Origin: Candidatus Methylopumilus universalis
Lineage (GTDB): Bacteria > Pseudomonadota > Gammaproteobacteria > Burkholderiales > Methylophilaceae
DNA length: 64,000 bases
Assembly: GCA_945883335.1 (NCBI GenBank)
Contig: CAMCXI010000007.1
Location: 20,041-84,040, forward strand
Reading direction: 5' to 3'
Numbering within the stretch: position 1 is the first letter of the stretch; each line of letters begins with the position of its first letter. The notes under the pieces were generated by a model. The model saw only the letters and a list, made by a program, of their open reading frames with translations. It did not search any database and had not been told where the DNA came from. The translations under genes were made by a program, and so were the position numbers. Shown piece by piece: positions 46,096 to 58,769 of this stretch.

Positions 46096-48939
46096 ATGAA
46101 TAAATATACGGATTTCGGTACCCCAGTAAAAACATCTGCTAATCAAATTACCCTTGAGATTGATGGTACGCAAATTACCGTGGCAGAAGGCACTTCAATT
46201 ATGCATGCTGCCATGGTGGGTGGTGTCACGGTGCCTAAACTTTGCGCCACTGATAGCTTAGATCCTTACGGTTCATGCCGTTTGTGCTTAGTGGAAATCG
46301 AAGGTCGCCGCGGCTATCCAGCTTCATGTACCACACCGGTTGCTGAAGGTATTAAAGTTAAAACGCAAACGCCAAAATTAGCGGACATTCGTAAAGGTGT
46401 GATGGAGCTTTACATTTCTGACCATCCGCTTGACTGCCTCACCTGCGCAACTAATGGTGATTGTGAATTGCAAGACATGGCCGGCGCTGTGGGTTTGCGC
46501 GAAGTGCGTTATGGATATGATGGCGAAAATCATCTCAAGTCAGAAAAAGACACATCAAATCCTTATTTCCAGTTTGACCCTTCAAAATGTATCGTTTGTT
46601 CTCGCTGCGTTCGCGCTTGTGAAGAAGTGCAAGGCACCTTTGCATTGACCATTCAAGGTCGTGGCTTTGAATCTAAAGTGGCTTCTGGCACTGAGAACTT
46701 CTTAGAGTCTGAGTGTGTTTCTTGTGGTGCTTGCGTACAAGCTTGTCCAACAGCAACCTTGATTGAAAAGTCAGTGGTTCAGCATGGCGTGCCTGAGCAT
46801 TCAGTGACAACAACGTGCGCTTATTGCGGCGTCGGTTGTTCATTTGACGCTGAAATGAAAGGCGAGCAAGTAGTTCGCATGGTGCCAAGCAAGAACGGCG
46901 GGGCTAATCATGGTCATTCTTGTGTGAAAGGTCGCTTTGCGTGGGGTTATGCGACCCATCAAGACCGCATTACAACGCCGATGATTCGTAAGAGCATTCA
47001 TGACGCTTGGACTGAGGTTTCATGGGATGAAGCCATTAATTATGCGGCGAGTGAAATTTCACGCATCCAAACAAAATACGGTAAGGAATCAGTAGGTGGG
47101 ATTACTTCATCTCGCTGCACCAATGAAGAAGTGTATGTGACTCAGAAATTAATTCGTGCGGTTCTTGGCACGAATAACGTGGATACTTGTGCACGTGTTT
47201 GTCATTCCCCAACTGGTTATGGTTTGAAGCAAACATTGGGCGAGTCAGCAGGCACGCAAACATTTGACTCTGTCATGCACTCAGATGTGATTTTTGTCAT
47301 GGGCGCAAACCCAACGGATGGTCATCCAGTATTTGCATCACAAATGAAACGTCGTTTACGTGAAGGTGCAAAATTGATTGTGGCAGATCCACGTCAAATC
47401 GACCTGGTTTCGTCAACACACGTTAAAGCTGATTACCATTTGAAATTGCGTCCAGGCACCAACGTAGCGCTAATCTCAGCGATATCTCACGTGATTGTGA
47501 CGGAAGGCTTAGTCAACGAAACATTTGTAAAAGAGCGTTGCGAGTTAGATTCTTTTGAAAATTGGCGCGTATTTGCAGCCAAGCCTGAAAATTCTCCTGA
47601 AGCACTCAGCGAAACGCTAGGTGTGCCAGCTGAAGATATTCGCGCTGCGGCTCGTTTGTATGCCACTGGTGGCAATGCGGCGATTTACTACGGCTTGGGT
47701 GTAACTGAACATAGCCAAGGCTCAACCACTGTGATGGGGATTGCAAATATTGCGATGGCTACAGCTAACGTTGGTCGTGAGGGGGTTGGCGTTAATCCAC
47801 TTCGCGGACAGAATAACGTTCAAGGCTCATGTGATATGGGCTCTATGCCGCATGAGTATCCTGGTTATCGCCATGTTTCAGATGATGCAACTCATGCATT
47901 ATTTGAAACGGCTTGGGGTCGTCCACTCAGCAAAGAGCCTGGGCTACGCATTCCCAACATGCTTGATGAGGCGATTAGCGGGAAATTTAAAGCGCTATAT
48001 TGCGTAGGTGAAGATATTGTTCAATCTGACCCAAATACACAGCACGTGACCCATGGTCTTGAGTCTATGGAGTGTGTGATTGTGCAAGATTTGTTCTTGA
48101 ACGAAACGGCCATGTACGCGCATGTGTTCTTCCCAGGTGCTTCATTCTTAGAAAAATCAGGTACTTTCACTAATGCAGAGCGCCGTATCTCGCCAGTGCG
48201 CCGCGTAATGACACCGAAAAATGGTTTTGAAGATTGGGAAGTCACGGCTAAGTTATCATCAGCATTGGGCTACCCGATGCATTACACGCATGCGTCTGAT
48301 ATTTTGGATGAAATTGCGGCATTAACACCGACATTTAAAGGCGTAAGCTTTAAGAAATTAGACGAGCTTGGCAGCGTTCAATGGCCATGTGATGACGAAC
48401 ATCCTGCAGGCACTCCTACGATGCATATTGATGAGTTTGTGCGCGGAAAAGGAAAGTTCTTTATCACTGAATATGTGCCGACGACTGAAAAGGTCAATGC
48501 GAAGTATCCATTAATTTTGACGACGGGTCGTATCTTGTCTCAATATAATGTGGGTGCACAAACACGACGAACAGATAACGTAACATGGCATACCGAAGAC
48601 CTGATTGAGATTCATCCGCATGATGCTGAGGATCGTGGCATCAAGGATGGCGATTGGGTGGGTATCTCGAGCCGTGCTGGTGAGACCGTGCTGCATGCAA
48701 AAATTACTGAACGTGTGCAACCAGGTGTGGTTTACACCACATTTCATCACCCAGAATCTGGCGCGAACGTGATTACTACTGACAACTCAGATTGGGCGAC
48801 CAATTGCCCTGAATATAAAGTGACGGCTGTTCAGTTAACTAAGGTATCTCAGTTATCAGAATGGCAACGAGACTACAAAGCCTTTAGCCAAGAACAAATT
48901 GGTTTTGTTGAAAATCCAAAAAGCGCAGCAAACGTATAA
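46096..48939 (+). CDS. fdsA: NAD-dependent formate dehydrogenase catalytic alpha subunit
   Basis: This 947-residue subunit has, in order: a NuoG-like [2Fe-2S] domain (CATDSLDPYGSCRLC), a His-Cys cluster (DHPLDCLTC), two [4Fe-4S] motifs (CIVCSRCVRAC and CVSCGACVQAC), another [4Fe-4S] (CAYCGVGCS) and the bis-molybdopterin core. The metal ligand is the cysteine in RVCHSPTGYG, so it is not a selenoprotein. It oxidises formate to CO2, the last step of C1 oxidation. Molybdenum or tungsten cannot be told apart from sequence. Confidence 0.97.
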   Translation: MNKYTDFGTPVKTSANQITLEIDGTQITVAEGTSIMHAAMVGGVTVPKLCATDSLDPYGSCRLCLVEIEGRRGYPASCTTPVAEGIKVKTQTPKLADIRKGVMELYISDHPLDCLTCATNGDCELQDMAGAVGLREVRYGYDGENHLKSEKDTSNPYFQFDPSKCIVCSRCVRACEEVQGTFALTIQGRGFESKVASGTENFLESECVSCGACVQACPTATLIEKSVVQHGVPEHSVTTTCAYCGVGCSFDAEMKGEQVVRMVPSKNGGANHGHSCVKGRFAWGYATHQDRITTPMIRKSIHDAWTEVSWDEAINYAASEISRIQTKYGKESVGGITSSRCTNEEVYVTQKLIRAVLGTNNVDTCARVCHSPTGYGLKQTLGESAGTQTFDSVMHSDVIFVMGANPTDGHPVFASQMKRRLREGAKLIVADPRQIDLVSSTHVKADYHLKLRPGTNVALISAISHVIVTEGLVNETFVKERCELDSFENWRVFAAKPENSPEALSETLGVPAEDIRAAARLYATGGNAAIYYGLGVTEHSQGSTTVMGIANIAMATANVGREGVGVNPLRGQNNVQGSCDMGSMPHEYPGYRHVSDDATHALFETAWGRPLSKEPGLRIPNMLDEAISGKFKALYCVGEDIVQSDPNTQHVTHGLESMECVIVQDLFLNETAMYAHVFFPGASFLEKSGTFTNAERRISPVRRVMTPKNGFEDWEVTAKLSSALGYPMHYTHASDILDEIAALTPTFKGVSFKKLDELGSVQWPCDDEHPAGTPTMHIDEFVRGKGKFFITEYVPTTEKVNAKYPLILTTGRILSQYNVGAQTRRTDNVTWHTEDLIEIHPHDAEDRGIKDGDWVGISSRAGETVLHAKITERVQPGVVYTTFHHPESGANVITTDNSDWATNCPEYKVTAVQLTKVSQLSEWQRDYKAFSQEQIGFVENPKSAANV

Positions 48940-48970
48940 CTGGCTAGTCAATTTGGCCGCTTAAATACTG

Positions 48971-49798
48971 ATGTCTGAACTTATTAAGCCGCTGATTGCA
49001 GAAAAGACCACAACTCATGTGGTCGTTAATAAATGGCAAGCGGATGAGACGTTTTCGATTGAGGATTGCGTGGCTGAAGAGGTGCCAGTTGCGATGATTT
49101 ATAACGGCATCTCGCATGCTGTCATGTTGGCCACACCGGAAGATCTTGAAGACTTTGCATTGGGATTTTCCTTGGCGGAGGGCATATTAAGTTCGCCAAA
49201 AGAGCTTTACGCGGTTGAAGTGGTTCAGCAGTCCTCAGGCATTGAGCTGAGAATGGAGATTGCCAGTGAGCGTTTCTCTCAACTAAAAGATAGACGCAGA
49301 AGCATGACGGGGCGGACCGGCTGTGGTCTTTGTGGTGCTGAGAGCTTAGCCCAGGCGTTGCGTTTGCCCAACACGGTCAATCAATCTCATGACGCTTTTC
49401 ATCACGCTGCGATTCTCAAGGCGCTTAAAAGTGCAGCGAGCTTTCAAGTTTTGCAAGCCCAAACAGGCGCCACCCATGCCAGTTTTTGGGTGCAGAAAAG
49501 TGGCGATATTGTTATGTTGAGAGAAGACGTCGGTCGTCATAATGCCCTCGATAAATTGCTTGGTGCTATCGCCAAAAAAGATGCAGGGGAAGGGTTTGTA
49601 TTAACCACAAGCCGTGCGAGTTATGAAATGGTTCAGAAGGTTGCTGTTGCTGGTGTTTCGATGTTAGTGGCGATTTCAGCGCCAACAGGTTTAGCCATTC
49701 GAATAGCGGATCGATGTGGTGTCACATTAGTTGGTTTTGCACGTGCTGAACAGTTTGTGGTTTATACACACCCTGAGCGTTTAAGTGATTGTGAATAA
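48971..49798 (+). CDS. fdhD: Formate dehydrogenase sulfurtransferase FdhD
   Basis: The 275-residue maturase has the active cysteine pair GCGLCGAES (Cys118 and Cys121). FdhD moves sulfur from a cysteine desulfurase onto the molybdenum cofactor before insertion into formate dehydrogenase. It sits inside the operon between the alpha and delta genes (the fdsC position). Length is normal. Confidence 0.95.
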   Translation: MSELIKPLIAEKTTTHVVVNKWQADETFSIEDCVAEEVPVAMIYNGISHAVMLATPEDLEDFALGFSLAEGILSSPKELYAVEVVQQSSGIELRMEIASERFSQLKDRRRSMTGRTGCGLCGAESLAQALRLPNTVNQSHDAFHHAAILKALKSAASFQVLQAQTGATHASFWVQKSGDIVMLREDVGRHNALDKLLGAIAKKDAGEGFVLTTSRASYEMVQKVAVAGVSMLVAISAPTGLAIRIADRCGVTLVGFARAEQFVVYTHPERLSDCE

Positions 49799-49817
49799 GT
49801 AAGTCTAAGGAAAAGAA

Positions 49818-50042
49818 ATGAATATCGAGCAGTTAGTCACCATGGCGAATCAAATTGGGACATTCTTTAAGTCTGCACCTGATAAAGCCCAGGCAAAGAA
49901 AGATATTGCGATGCATATCAAGCGCTTTTGGGCGCTAACGATGCGTTTACAGTTGATTGAGCATACACAAAGTAATGCGGGTGCTGGTTTAGAACCACTG
50001 GTCAAAGAAGCAATTCTTGAACATCAGGCATTGCTTGCTTAA
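49818..50042 (+). CDS. fdsD: Formate dehydrogenase delta subunit
   Basis: A 74-residue protein typical of FdsD: MNIEQLVTMANQIGTFFKSAP, then HIKRFWALTMR. It is a small accessory or structural subunit of the soluble formate dehydrogenase. AAGGAAAAG precedes the ATG. It closes the fds operon, 43 bases before ispD. Confidence 0.92.
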   Translation: MNIEQLVTMANQIGTFFKSAPDKAQAKKDIAMHIKRFWALTMRLQLIEHTQSNAGAGLEPLVKEAILEHQALLA

Positions 50043-50085
50043 TTTAATTAATCGTTTTTTGCCATAACGCCTGATATAGAATTCT

Positions 50086-50778
50086 ATGGCTAATTTCCAC
50101 GTGATCATTCCTGCAGCTGGCTCGGGGAGCCGTATGGCAACTGTTATGCCCAAGCAATATTTGCCTTTATCAGGGCGTCCGATGATTGCTTGGACACTTG
50201 AACCTTTTTTATCTTGCGAGCGGATTGCTTCTGTCCATCTTGTGCTGAGCGCGGATGACACCCATTGGCAAGCGTATGCAACACACCATCCAAAATTATC
50301 TAAATTACATTGCGGCGGCGAAAGCCGAGCAGAGACTGTGCTTAATGCATTAAAGGTAATGAACATCGAACAATCTGATTGGATTTTGGTGCACGATGCA
50401 GCTCGGCCTGGGCTTACGCATCAGCTACTAGACTATTTGTTGGATGAAGTGCAAGACGATGCAGTGGGCGGTTTGCTGGCGATTCCTGTTGCTGACACTT
50501 TAAAGCGAGCGGACACAAAACAACGTGTTGCTAGCACTGAACCTCGTGAAGGTCTATGGCAAGCGCAAACGCCACAAATGTTTCGTTACGGTATTTTAAA
50601 AGAGGCATTAACTAAATCAGTTGGTATCCCAACCGATGAAGCGCAAGCGGTCGAAGCCTTAGGTTTATACCCTAAGTTAGTGACAGGTCAACTTCGTAAT
50701 TTAAAAATCACTTACCCGCAAGATTTGGCCCTAGCTGAAGCTATTATTGCGGCAGACCTTCAACAGAAAAATAGCTAG
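50086..50778 (+). CDS. ispD: 2-C-methyl-D-erythritol 4-phosphate cytidylyltransferase
   Basis: This 230-residue nucleotidyltransferase has the PAAGSGSRM and [11 protein letters not shown] motifs and VHDAARPGL. It makes CDP-methylerythritol in the MEP isoprenoid pathway. The ispF gene follows immediately; their order ispD-ispF is common in proteobacteria. Confidence 0.96.
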   Translation: MANFHVIIPAAGSGSRMATVMPKQYLPLSGRPMIAWTLEPFLSCERIASVHLVLSADDTHWQAYATHHPKLSKLHCGGESRAETVLNALKVMNIEQSDWILVHDAARPGLTHQLLDYLLDEVQDDAVGGLLAIPVADTLKRADTKQRVASTEPREGLWQAQTPQMFRYGILKEALTKSVGIPTDEAQAVEALGLYPKLVTGQLRNLKITYPQDLALAEAIIAADLQQKNS

Positions 50779-50788
50779 AGGCATGACA

Positions 50789-51268
50789 ATGATAAGAGTC
50801 GGACATGGTTACGATGTGCATCAGTTGGTTGAAGGTCGTCAATGCATCATTGGCGGCGTAGAAATCCCTTACGAAAAAGGCTTGCTAGGCCATTCTGATG
50901 CAGATGTATTATTGCATGCTATTTGTGATGCCATGTTAGGTGCAGCCGGCTTGGGTGATATTGGCAAGCACTTCCCAGATACCGATGCAAATTACCAGGG
51001 TGCAGATTCAAGGAAGCTATTACGTCATGTCGTCGAATTATTAAAGCATCATGGATATGTGCTTAGTAATGTGGATGCTACCATCATCGCGCAGGCGCCT
51101 AAAATGGCGCCGCATATTGAAGCGATGTGTATGAATATCGCTAGCGACTGTGCTGTTGCTAGAAGTCATGTAAATGTCAAAGCAACCACCACAGAGAAAC
51201 TGGGATTTACTGGCCGAGGCGAGGGTATTGCGGCTGAAGCGGTCTGTTTAATTGAGACGCTAGCTTAG
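50789..51268 (+). CDS. ispF: 2-C-methyl-D-erythritol 2,4-cyclodiphosphate synthase
   Basis: A 159-residue zinc enzyme with the metal ligands in [11 protein letters not shown], the [15 protein letters not shown] block and the C-terminal [15 protein letters not shown]. It cyclises the MEP pathway intermediate. The ATG at 50789 is chosen because AGAGG lies seven bases before it; an ATG two codons earlier is too close to that site. Its stop overlaps the convergent smr gene by four bases. Confidence 0.95.
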   Translation: MIRVGHGYDVHQLVEGRQCIIGGVEIPYEKGLLGHSDADVLLHAICDAMLGAAGLGDIGKHFPDTDANYQGADSRKLLRHVVELLKHHGYVLSNVDATIIAQAPKMAPHIEAMCMNIASDCAVARSHVNVKATTTEKLGFTGRGEGIAAEAVCLIETLA

Positions 51269-51918
51269 GCCTTCAGTAACACAATTACTGCGCCACTCCC
51301 GCCGTCATTTGCTCTGGCCTGAGCATAGGCGATGACTTCATCTTTTTGTATCAGCCAATGCCGCACTTTATTCTTCAAGATGGGCTCTTTGTTACGAGAG
51401 CCTAGTCCCTTGCCATGCACTATTCTCACACAGCGTATGCCGCGCTTTTTACACTCAGCTAAGAACGTTGAAACCATTGCGCGTGCTTCATCACTAATCA
51501 TGCCGTGTAAATCTAGGTTGGCTTGCACTACCCAGTGACCCCGCCTGAGTTTGCTTAGCACAACAGGCGATTGACCTTCCCGCAAGTAAAGTAACTCTTC
51601 GCCACTTTCTAATTCGTATGATGGAAAAAAACCATCACTTAAGGAATCAACAAGTGCTTGTCGTTCATCGCGTATAAATTGCTGGGGAATTGGTTTGGGT
51701 TTAGGCGGCTGATGATGCACGCGATCTGTGTTTAAAGGCCTTGCATCTTTAACGGCTGCTTTAAATAAGTCTTCCAGCCTCTGGGCTTCGGCTTTTTCAG
51801 CCTCTAACTTGACTGCAAGGGCCTTTGCCTCTTCAGCGGCTCGCGCCTGTGCCACTTTTTGAGCTTGCAGCAGGCGCTTAGCCTCTTCAATGTTTTTGAT
51901 TCTGGAATTGCTTGTCAT
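51265..51918 (-). CDS. Smr-domain protein
   Basis: The 217-residue protein has an alanine/glutamate-rich N-terminal coiled coil (residues about 10-55) and a C-terminal Smr domain with LDLHGM and [11 protein letters not shown]. Smr domains are DNA or RNA nicking endonucleases related to MutS2; free-standing forms like this (YdaL/SmrA type) have unclear targets. Confidence 0.9.
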   Translation of the reverse strand: MTSNSRIKNIEEAKRLLQAQKVAQARAAEEAKALAVKLEAEKAEAQRLEDLFKAAVKDARPLNTDRVHHQPPKPKPIPQQFIRDERQALVDSLSDGFFPSYELESGEELLYLREGQSPVVLSKLRRGHWVVQANLDLHGMISDEARAMVSTFLAECKKRGIRCVRIVHGKGLGSRNKEPILKNKVRHWLIQKDEVIAYAQARANDGGSGAVIVLLKA

Positions 51919-51947
51919 GGCATTTTGCCTTAATCAAGCGATGCTAC

Positions 51948-52910
<963 letters not shown>

Positions 52911-53055
52911 CTAATAGACAAAGCAAAAATATTTAGCATCTATTTTAACGCAATTGGATTCTTAAATTTGAACGATATTGCGAGCGGATGAATTTTCTTT
53001 CTAATAGCCCACTTAATTGCATTGAAAATAGCATCATGCTTATATTGGAGTGCCA

Positions 53056-53084
53056 TGCTTTATTTAGATTGATACTGCTATAAT
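53056..53084 (+). promoter_or_regulatory. Extended -10 promoter of ftsK
   Basis: TGCTATAAT (53076-53084) is a perfect extended -10 element; the -35 (TGCTTT, 53056-53061) is weak. Transcription would start near 53091, about 55 bases before the ftsK start. The rest of the 248-base trxB/ftsK gap shows nothing clear. Confidence 0.55.
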
Positions 53085-53146
53085 TAACCTAATTTCGAGA
53101 GTATTCGCTTTGTCTTTTTTATTAATATTTCGAGTGGTTCATTATT

Positions 53147-55447
53147 TTGTTTTTCAATAAAAAAACAGTCAATAGTTCTAATGTAAGCAAGAAAATTGAT
53201 GCTGAAAGTGCTGGCTTAGCCAAAGAGGCTTGGTGGCTATTTTTTGCAGCCATCGGAATTTATTTGGTATTGATTTTGGCATCATACTATCATGATGACC
53301 CTTCTTGGACACACAGTGCCAGTGAGAATGCGATTGTGCATAATGCGGGTGGTACCTTAGGTGCATTACTCTCAGATATGCTGCTTTATATATTTGGGTT
53401 CTCAGCTTGGTGGTTTGCAGTCTTTGCCTTTTACGCTATTTGGCTAGTTTATTTGCGCCTTGATGTGGTCGCGCAGGGGCGCAAACCGCTGCTATTTTTA
53501 AATTTTTTCGGCTTCGGATTATTACTTTTATCCTCATCCTGCTTGGAGTATGGTCATGTTGTGCATATACCAGCGACTTTGCCGCAAGATGCAGGCGGTG
53601 TAATTGGTAATATCTTTGATACGATACTTCGTGAAGCGCTTGGTTTTGTAGGGTCAACTTTAGTCTTATTGTTTGCGATGGCTGCTGGTTTTAGCTTGTT
53701 TACCGGTTGGTCATGGATATTAATTGTCGAGAAATTAGGGTCTGGCCTTATCGGCTCTTATCAATTCATTCTTAATAAATATCGAGATAAAAAAGACCGA
53801 GAAGCCGGCAAGATTGCTGAGCAACAGCGTACTGAGTTTGTTGAGCAAGAACGTAAGCGCACTGAAGATCGCGCGCCAATTCAAATCGAAACGCCAGTCC
53901 TTGAGATTCCTAAAAGTGAACGTGTTCAAAGAGAAAGCCAGGTTTCATTATTTGCTGCTTTACCAGATTCGCCATTACCGCCATTGCACTTACTGGATGA
54001 GCCTAAAGGCGAGATTGAATTGCAATCAGCAGAAACATTGGAATTCACCTCACGCCTCATTGAACGTAAATTGATGGATTTTGGTATTGAAGTCAAAGTG
54101 CTTGCCGCAATGCCTGGCCCTGTGATTACTCGCTATGAGCTTGAGCCAGCCGCTGGCGTGAAGGGAAGCCAAGTTCTGAATTTATCAAAAGATTTAGCGC
54201 GCGCACTTTCTGTAGTAAGTATTCGTGTCGTTGAAACGATTCCTGGCAAGAGTTGTATGGGCCTAGAGATTCCAAATCCGAAACGACAGATTGTATATCT
54301 GTCAGAAATCATGGGCTCACAAGCCTATGCGGATGTGAGTTCCCCTTTAGCGATTGCGATGGGTAAAGACATTGCGGGTAAAGCTGTAGTGGCTGACTTG
54401 GCAAAAATGCCTCACGTGCTGGTTGCGGGCACCACCGGTTCAGGCAAATCGGTTGCGATTAACGCGATGATATTGAGCTTGGTCTATAAAGCCGAAGCTA
54501 GCAAAGTCCGTATGATTTTGATTGACCCGAAAATGTTGGAGCTTTCTGTTTATGAAGGCATTCCACATTTGTTAGCCCCCGTCATTACTGACATGCGCCA
54601 AGCGGCGAATGCGCTTAATTGGGGCGTAGCAGAGATGGAGCGTCGTTATAAACTGATGTCAGTGCTTGGTGTTCGGAATCTTGCGGGTTTTAACGTCAAA
54701 ATACGTGATGCCATTAAAGATGGCAACCCGATTACGCATCCATTTACCTTAACGCCAGATAGTCCAGAGCCATTAGAGGAGCTGCCACTTATTGTGATTG
54801 TGATTGATGAGTTGGCCGACTTGATGATGGTCGTCGGTAAAAAGGTTGAAGAGCCGATCGCCCGCTTGGCACAAAAAGCGCGTGCCTGCGGTATCCACTT
54901 GGTGGTAGCCACTCAGCGTCCCTCTGTTGACGTGATTACAGGCTTGATTAAAGCGAATATTCCAACGCGTGTGGCATTCCAAGTGTCGAGCAAGATTGAC
55001 TCTCGAACTATTCTTGATCAAATGGGTGCTGAAGCCTTGCTTGGTCAAGGTGATATGCTTTATCAACCGCCAGGCACTTCTTATCCGCAACGTATTCATG
55101 GTGCTTTTGTGAGCGATGCCGAAGTGCATCGTGTAGTGCAACATCTTAAAACGCAGGGTGAGCCTAACTATATTGAAGGTATTTTGACTGGTGGCTCTGA
55201 AGATGGAGGTGAGGCAGGAGAGCTTGGCGAAAGTAGTGGTGGTGAAGCCGATCCGCTCTACGATGAAGCTGTTTCTATCGTCATGAAAACACGTCGAGCT
55301 TCAATTTCTTCGGTGCAAAGACAATTACGTATTGGCTACAATCGCGCTGCAAGACTGATTGAAGAAATGGAACGTGCAGGCTTGGTTTCATCCATGCAAA
55401 GTAACGGCAACCGTGAAATACTAGCGCCTAATACCAATCAAGACTAA
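53147..55447 (+). CDS. ftsK: DNA translocase FtsK
   Basis: The 766-residue motor has four N-terminal membrane helices, a short charged linker (about residues 205-290), the motor domain with Walker [10 protein letters not shown] and [12 protein letters not shown], and a C-terminal winged-helix gamma domain ([20 protein letters not shown]) that reads KOPS sites. It clears chromosome dimers at division. The start appears to be a TTG at 53147; I see no in-frame ATG near the N-terminus. Confidence 0.94.
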   Translation: MFFNKKTVNSSNVSKKIDAESAGLAKEAWWLFFAAIGIYLVLILASYYHDDPSWTHSASENAIVHNAGGTLGALLSDMLLYIFGFSAWWFAVFAFYAIWLVYLRLDVVAQGRKPLLFLNFFGFGLLLLSSSCLEYGHVVHIPATLPQDAGGVIGNIFDTILREALGFVGSTLVLLFAMAAGFSLFTGWSWILIVEKLGSGLIGSYQFILNKYRDKKDREAGKIAEQQRTEFVEQERKRTEDRAPIQIETPVLEIPKSERVQRESQVSLFAALPDSPLPPLHLLDEPKGEIELQSAETLEFTSRLIERKLMDFGIEVKVLAAMPGPVITRYELEPAAGVKGSQVLNLSKDLARALSVVSIRVVETIPGKSCMGLEIPNPKRQIVYLSEIMGSQAYADVSSPLAIAMGKDIAGKAVVADLAKMPHVLVAGTTGSGKSVAINAMILSLVYKAEASKVRMILIDPKMLELSVYEGIPHLLAPVITDMRQAANALNWGVAEMERRYKLMSVLGVRNLAGFNVKIRDAIKDGNPITHPFTLTPDSPEPLEELPLIVIVIDELADLMMVVGKKVEEPIARLAQKARACGIHLVVATQRPSVDVITGLIKANIPTRVAFQVSSKIDSRTILDQMGAEALLGQGDMLYQPPGTSYPQRIHGAFVSDAEVHRVVQHLKTQGEPNYIEGILTGGSEDGGEAGELGESSGGEADPLYDEAVSIVMKTRRASISSVQRQLRIGYNRAARLIEEMERAGLVSSMQSNGNREILAPNTNQD

Positions 55448-55459
55448 AAAGATGATGCC

Positions 55460-56095
55460 ATGAAGTTATTTAGAATTCGTTTGATGATGATCTTATTCAG
55501 TCTTATCGCACAATGCTTGGTCGTTCAATCTAGCCATGCAACTGGCTTGGAGCGCATGAAGGAATATTTTCAAAATATTCAAACCGCACGTGCAGACTTT
55601 CATCAAGTAGTCAGGGATAAACAGGGTCACAAAACACAAGATGTAACCGGCACCATGCAGTTACAAAAGCCTAATAAGTTTCGTTGGGACTACCAAAAGC
55701 CTTTTGTGCAACAAATTGTTGGGGATGGAGAAAAAGTGTGGTTGTACGACCCTGATTTAAGCCAAGTCACAGTGCGCGCATTTAGTAAATCGATCGGCTC
55801 AACGCCAGCGGCTTTACTGGCAGGCGGCAAGGAAATGGAGCGCTTGTTTGTGATCAAAGATGTGAGCCGTAAAGGGGATCTTGAATGGGTTTCAGCCACG
55901 CCAAAAGCAAGTGAAACCGGTTTTGAGCGTGTACTCTTGGGGTTCAAAGGGGATGCGTTGATAGAAATGGAATTGCATGACAGCTTTGGCAATCGCACAG
56001 CAATTGAATTTTTGAATACTCAACGCAATCCTAAAATATCAGAGGATGTGTTTAAGTTCACGCCCCCATCAGATGCTGATGTGCTCAGCCAATAA
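55460..56095 (+). CDS. lolA: Outer-membrane lipoprotein carrier LolA
   Basis: A 211-residue periplasmic carrier with a signal peptide (cleavage near SHA) and the LolA core: RADFHQVVRDKQG, then MQLQKPNKFRWDYQKPF, and DPDLSQVTVR. It takes lipoproteins from the inner membrane to LolB. Located between ftsK and rarA, the usual order in proteobacteria. Confidence 0.94.
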   Translation: MKLFRIRLMMILFSLIAQCLVVQSSHATGLERMKEYFQNIQTARADFHQVVRDKQGHKTQDVTGTMQLQKPNKFRWDYQKPFVQQIVGDGEKVWLYDPDLSQVTVRAFSKSIGSTPAALLAGGKEMERLFVIKDVSRKGDLEWVSATPKASETGFERVLLGFKGDALIEMELHDSFGNRTAIEFLNTQRNPKISEDVFKFTPPSDADVLSQ

Positions 56096-56115
56096 ACTTA
56101 GCTTTTTTTACCTCC

Positions 56116-57429
56116 TTGAATAGTCTTTTTACACCCAATCAACCACAAGCCCCATTAGCAGAAAAGCTGCGTCCACAAACCTTGGATGAGGTCGTTGGCC
56201 AGACGCATTTGCTAGGACAAGGTAAGCCGCTCAGGCTTGCTTTTCAATCCGGCAAGTTACCTTCTATGATTTTGTGGGGGCCGCCAGGCGTGGGTAAGAC
56301 GACCTTGGCACGGTTGATAGCCAACACCGCAGATGCTGACTTTATTCCAATTTCAGCAGTACTTTCAGGTATTAAAGACATCCGAGAAGCGATTGAACGC
56401 GCCGAGCATACGCTGCAACAATCGGGCCGCCGAACCATTATGTTTGTGGATGAAGTGCATCGATTTAATAAAGGCCAGCAAGATGCGTTCTTGCCGTTTG
56501 TCGAAAGCGGCTTAATCACCTTTATTGGTGCAACGACAGAAAACCCATCGTTTGAAGTGAACAGCGCGCTTTTAAGCCGTGCTCAAGTGTTTGTGCTAAA
56601 TGCCTTGTCTGACGCTGAGCTTGGCGAATTGCTCACGAGAGCCCAAGCCACGATGGCAATAGATATTAGCCTCACTACCGAAGCAACAGAACATGTAATT
56701 TCTTATGCGGATGGCGATGCAAGAAGGCTGCTCAACTTTGTTGAGGGTCTGTTGAATGCAGCTTCTTCAGCCAATATCACTGAAATCGACATGGTGTTTT
56801 TGCAGTCCATCATGGCCAGCAAAATGCGCCGTTTCGATAAGGGCGGCGAAGCCTTTTACGATCAAATTTCAGCACTGCATAAATCAGTGCGTGGCTCTAA
56901 TCCTGACGGTGCTTTATATTGGATGCTTCGTATGTTGGATGGGGGCGCTGAACCGCTTTATGTCGGTCGCCGCCTTGTGCGCATGGCAATTGAAGATATT
57001 GGTCTCGCTGATCCCCGTGCTTTAGAGATTTGCCTCAATGCCTGCCAAACTTACGAGCGTTTAGGCTCGCCGGAAGGTGAGTTGGCTTTTGCTAATGCCG
57101 TGGTTTACTTGGCGATTGCAGCTAAGAGTAATGCGGTTTATTCAGCGTATAACCAAGTCAAAGCCTTTGTTGCACAAGACCAATCTCGGCCTGTGCCGCT
57201 GCATTTACGCAATGCGCCAACTAAACTCATGAAGCACTTAGACTATGGTAAAAACTATCGTTATGCCCATAATGAAGAGGGTGCTTATGCCGCAGGCGAA
57301 CAGTATTTGCCAGACGGTTTGGAAGAAGTGAAATTTTACGAGCCGACAAATCGCGGGCTTGAAGGTAAAATAAGCGAAAAATTAGCGCATTTGGCTGAGC
57401 TAGATATACAAGCTAAAGCCAAAAAGTAA
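56116..57429 (+). CDS. rarA: Replication-associated recombination protein A
   Basis: The 437-residue clamp-loader-like ATPase has the N-terminal LAEKLRPQTLDEVVGQTHLLG, Walker A GPPGVGKTT, the DEVHRFNKGQQD Walker B, and GATTENPSFEVNSALLSRA. It acts at stalled replication forks. The start is a TTG at 56116; no upstream or nearby ATG fits and no clear ribosome-binding site is seen. Confidence 0.94.
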   Translation: MNSLFTPNQPQAPLAEKLRPQTLDEVVGQTHLLGQGKPLRLAFQSGKLPSMILWGPPGVGKTTLARLIANTADADFIPISAVLSGIKDIREAIERAEHTLQQSGRRTIMFVDEVHRFNKGQQDAFLPFVESGLITFIGATTENPSFEVNSALLSRAQVFVLNALSDAELGELLTRAQATMAIDISLTTEATEHVISYADGDARRLLNFVEGLLNAASSANITEIDMVFLQSIMASKMRRFDKGGEAFYDQISALHKSVRGSNPDGALYWMLRMLDGGAEPLYVGRRLVRMAIEDIGLADPRALEICLNACQTYERLGSPEGELAFANAVVYLAIAAKSNAVYSAYNQVKAFVAQDQSRPVPLHLRNAPTKLMKHLDYGKNYRYAHNEEGAYAAGEQYLPDGLEEVKFYEPTNRGLEGKISEKLAHLAELDIQAKAKK

Positions 57430-57434
57430 ATTAA

Positions 57435-58721
<1,287 letters not shown>

Positions 58722-58736
58722 CCAATTTGAAGTTTA

Positions 58737-58769
58737 TAAAAAACAGCCAGTTACTCTGGCTGTTTTTTT
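58737..58769. terminator. Bidirectional terminator after serS
   Basis: AACAGCCAG pairs with CTGGCTGTT across a five-base loop, flanked by an A-run and a seven-T run. It overlaps the stop region of the convergent mltF gene and can serve both. Confidence 0.88.
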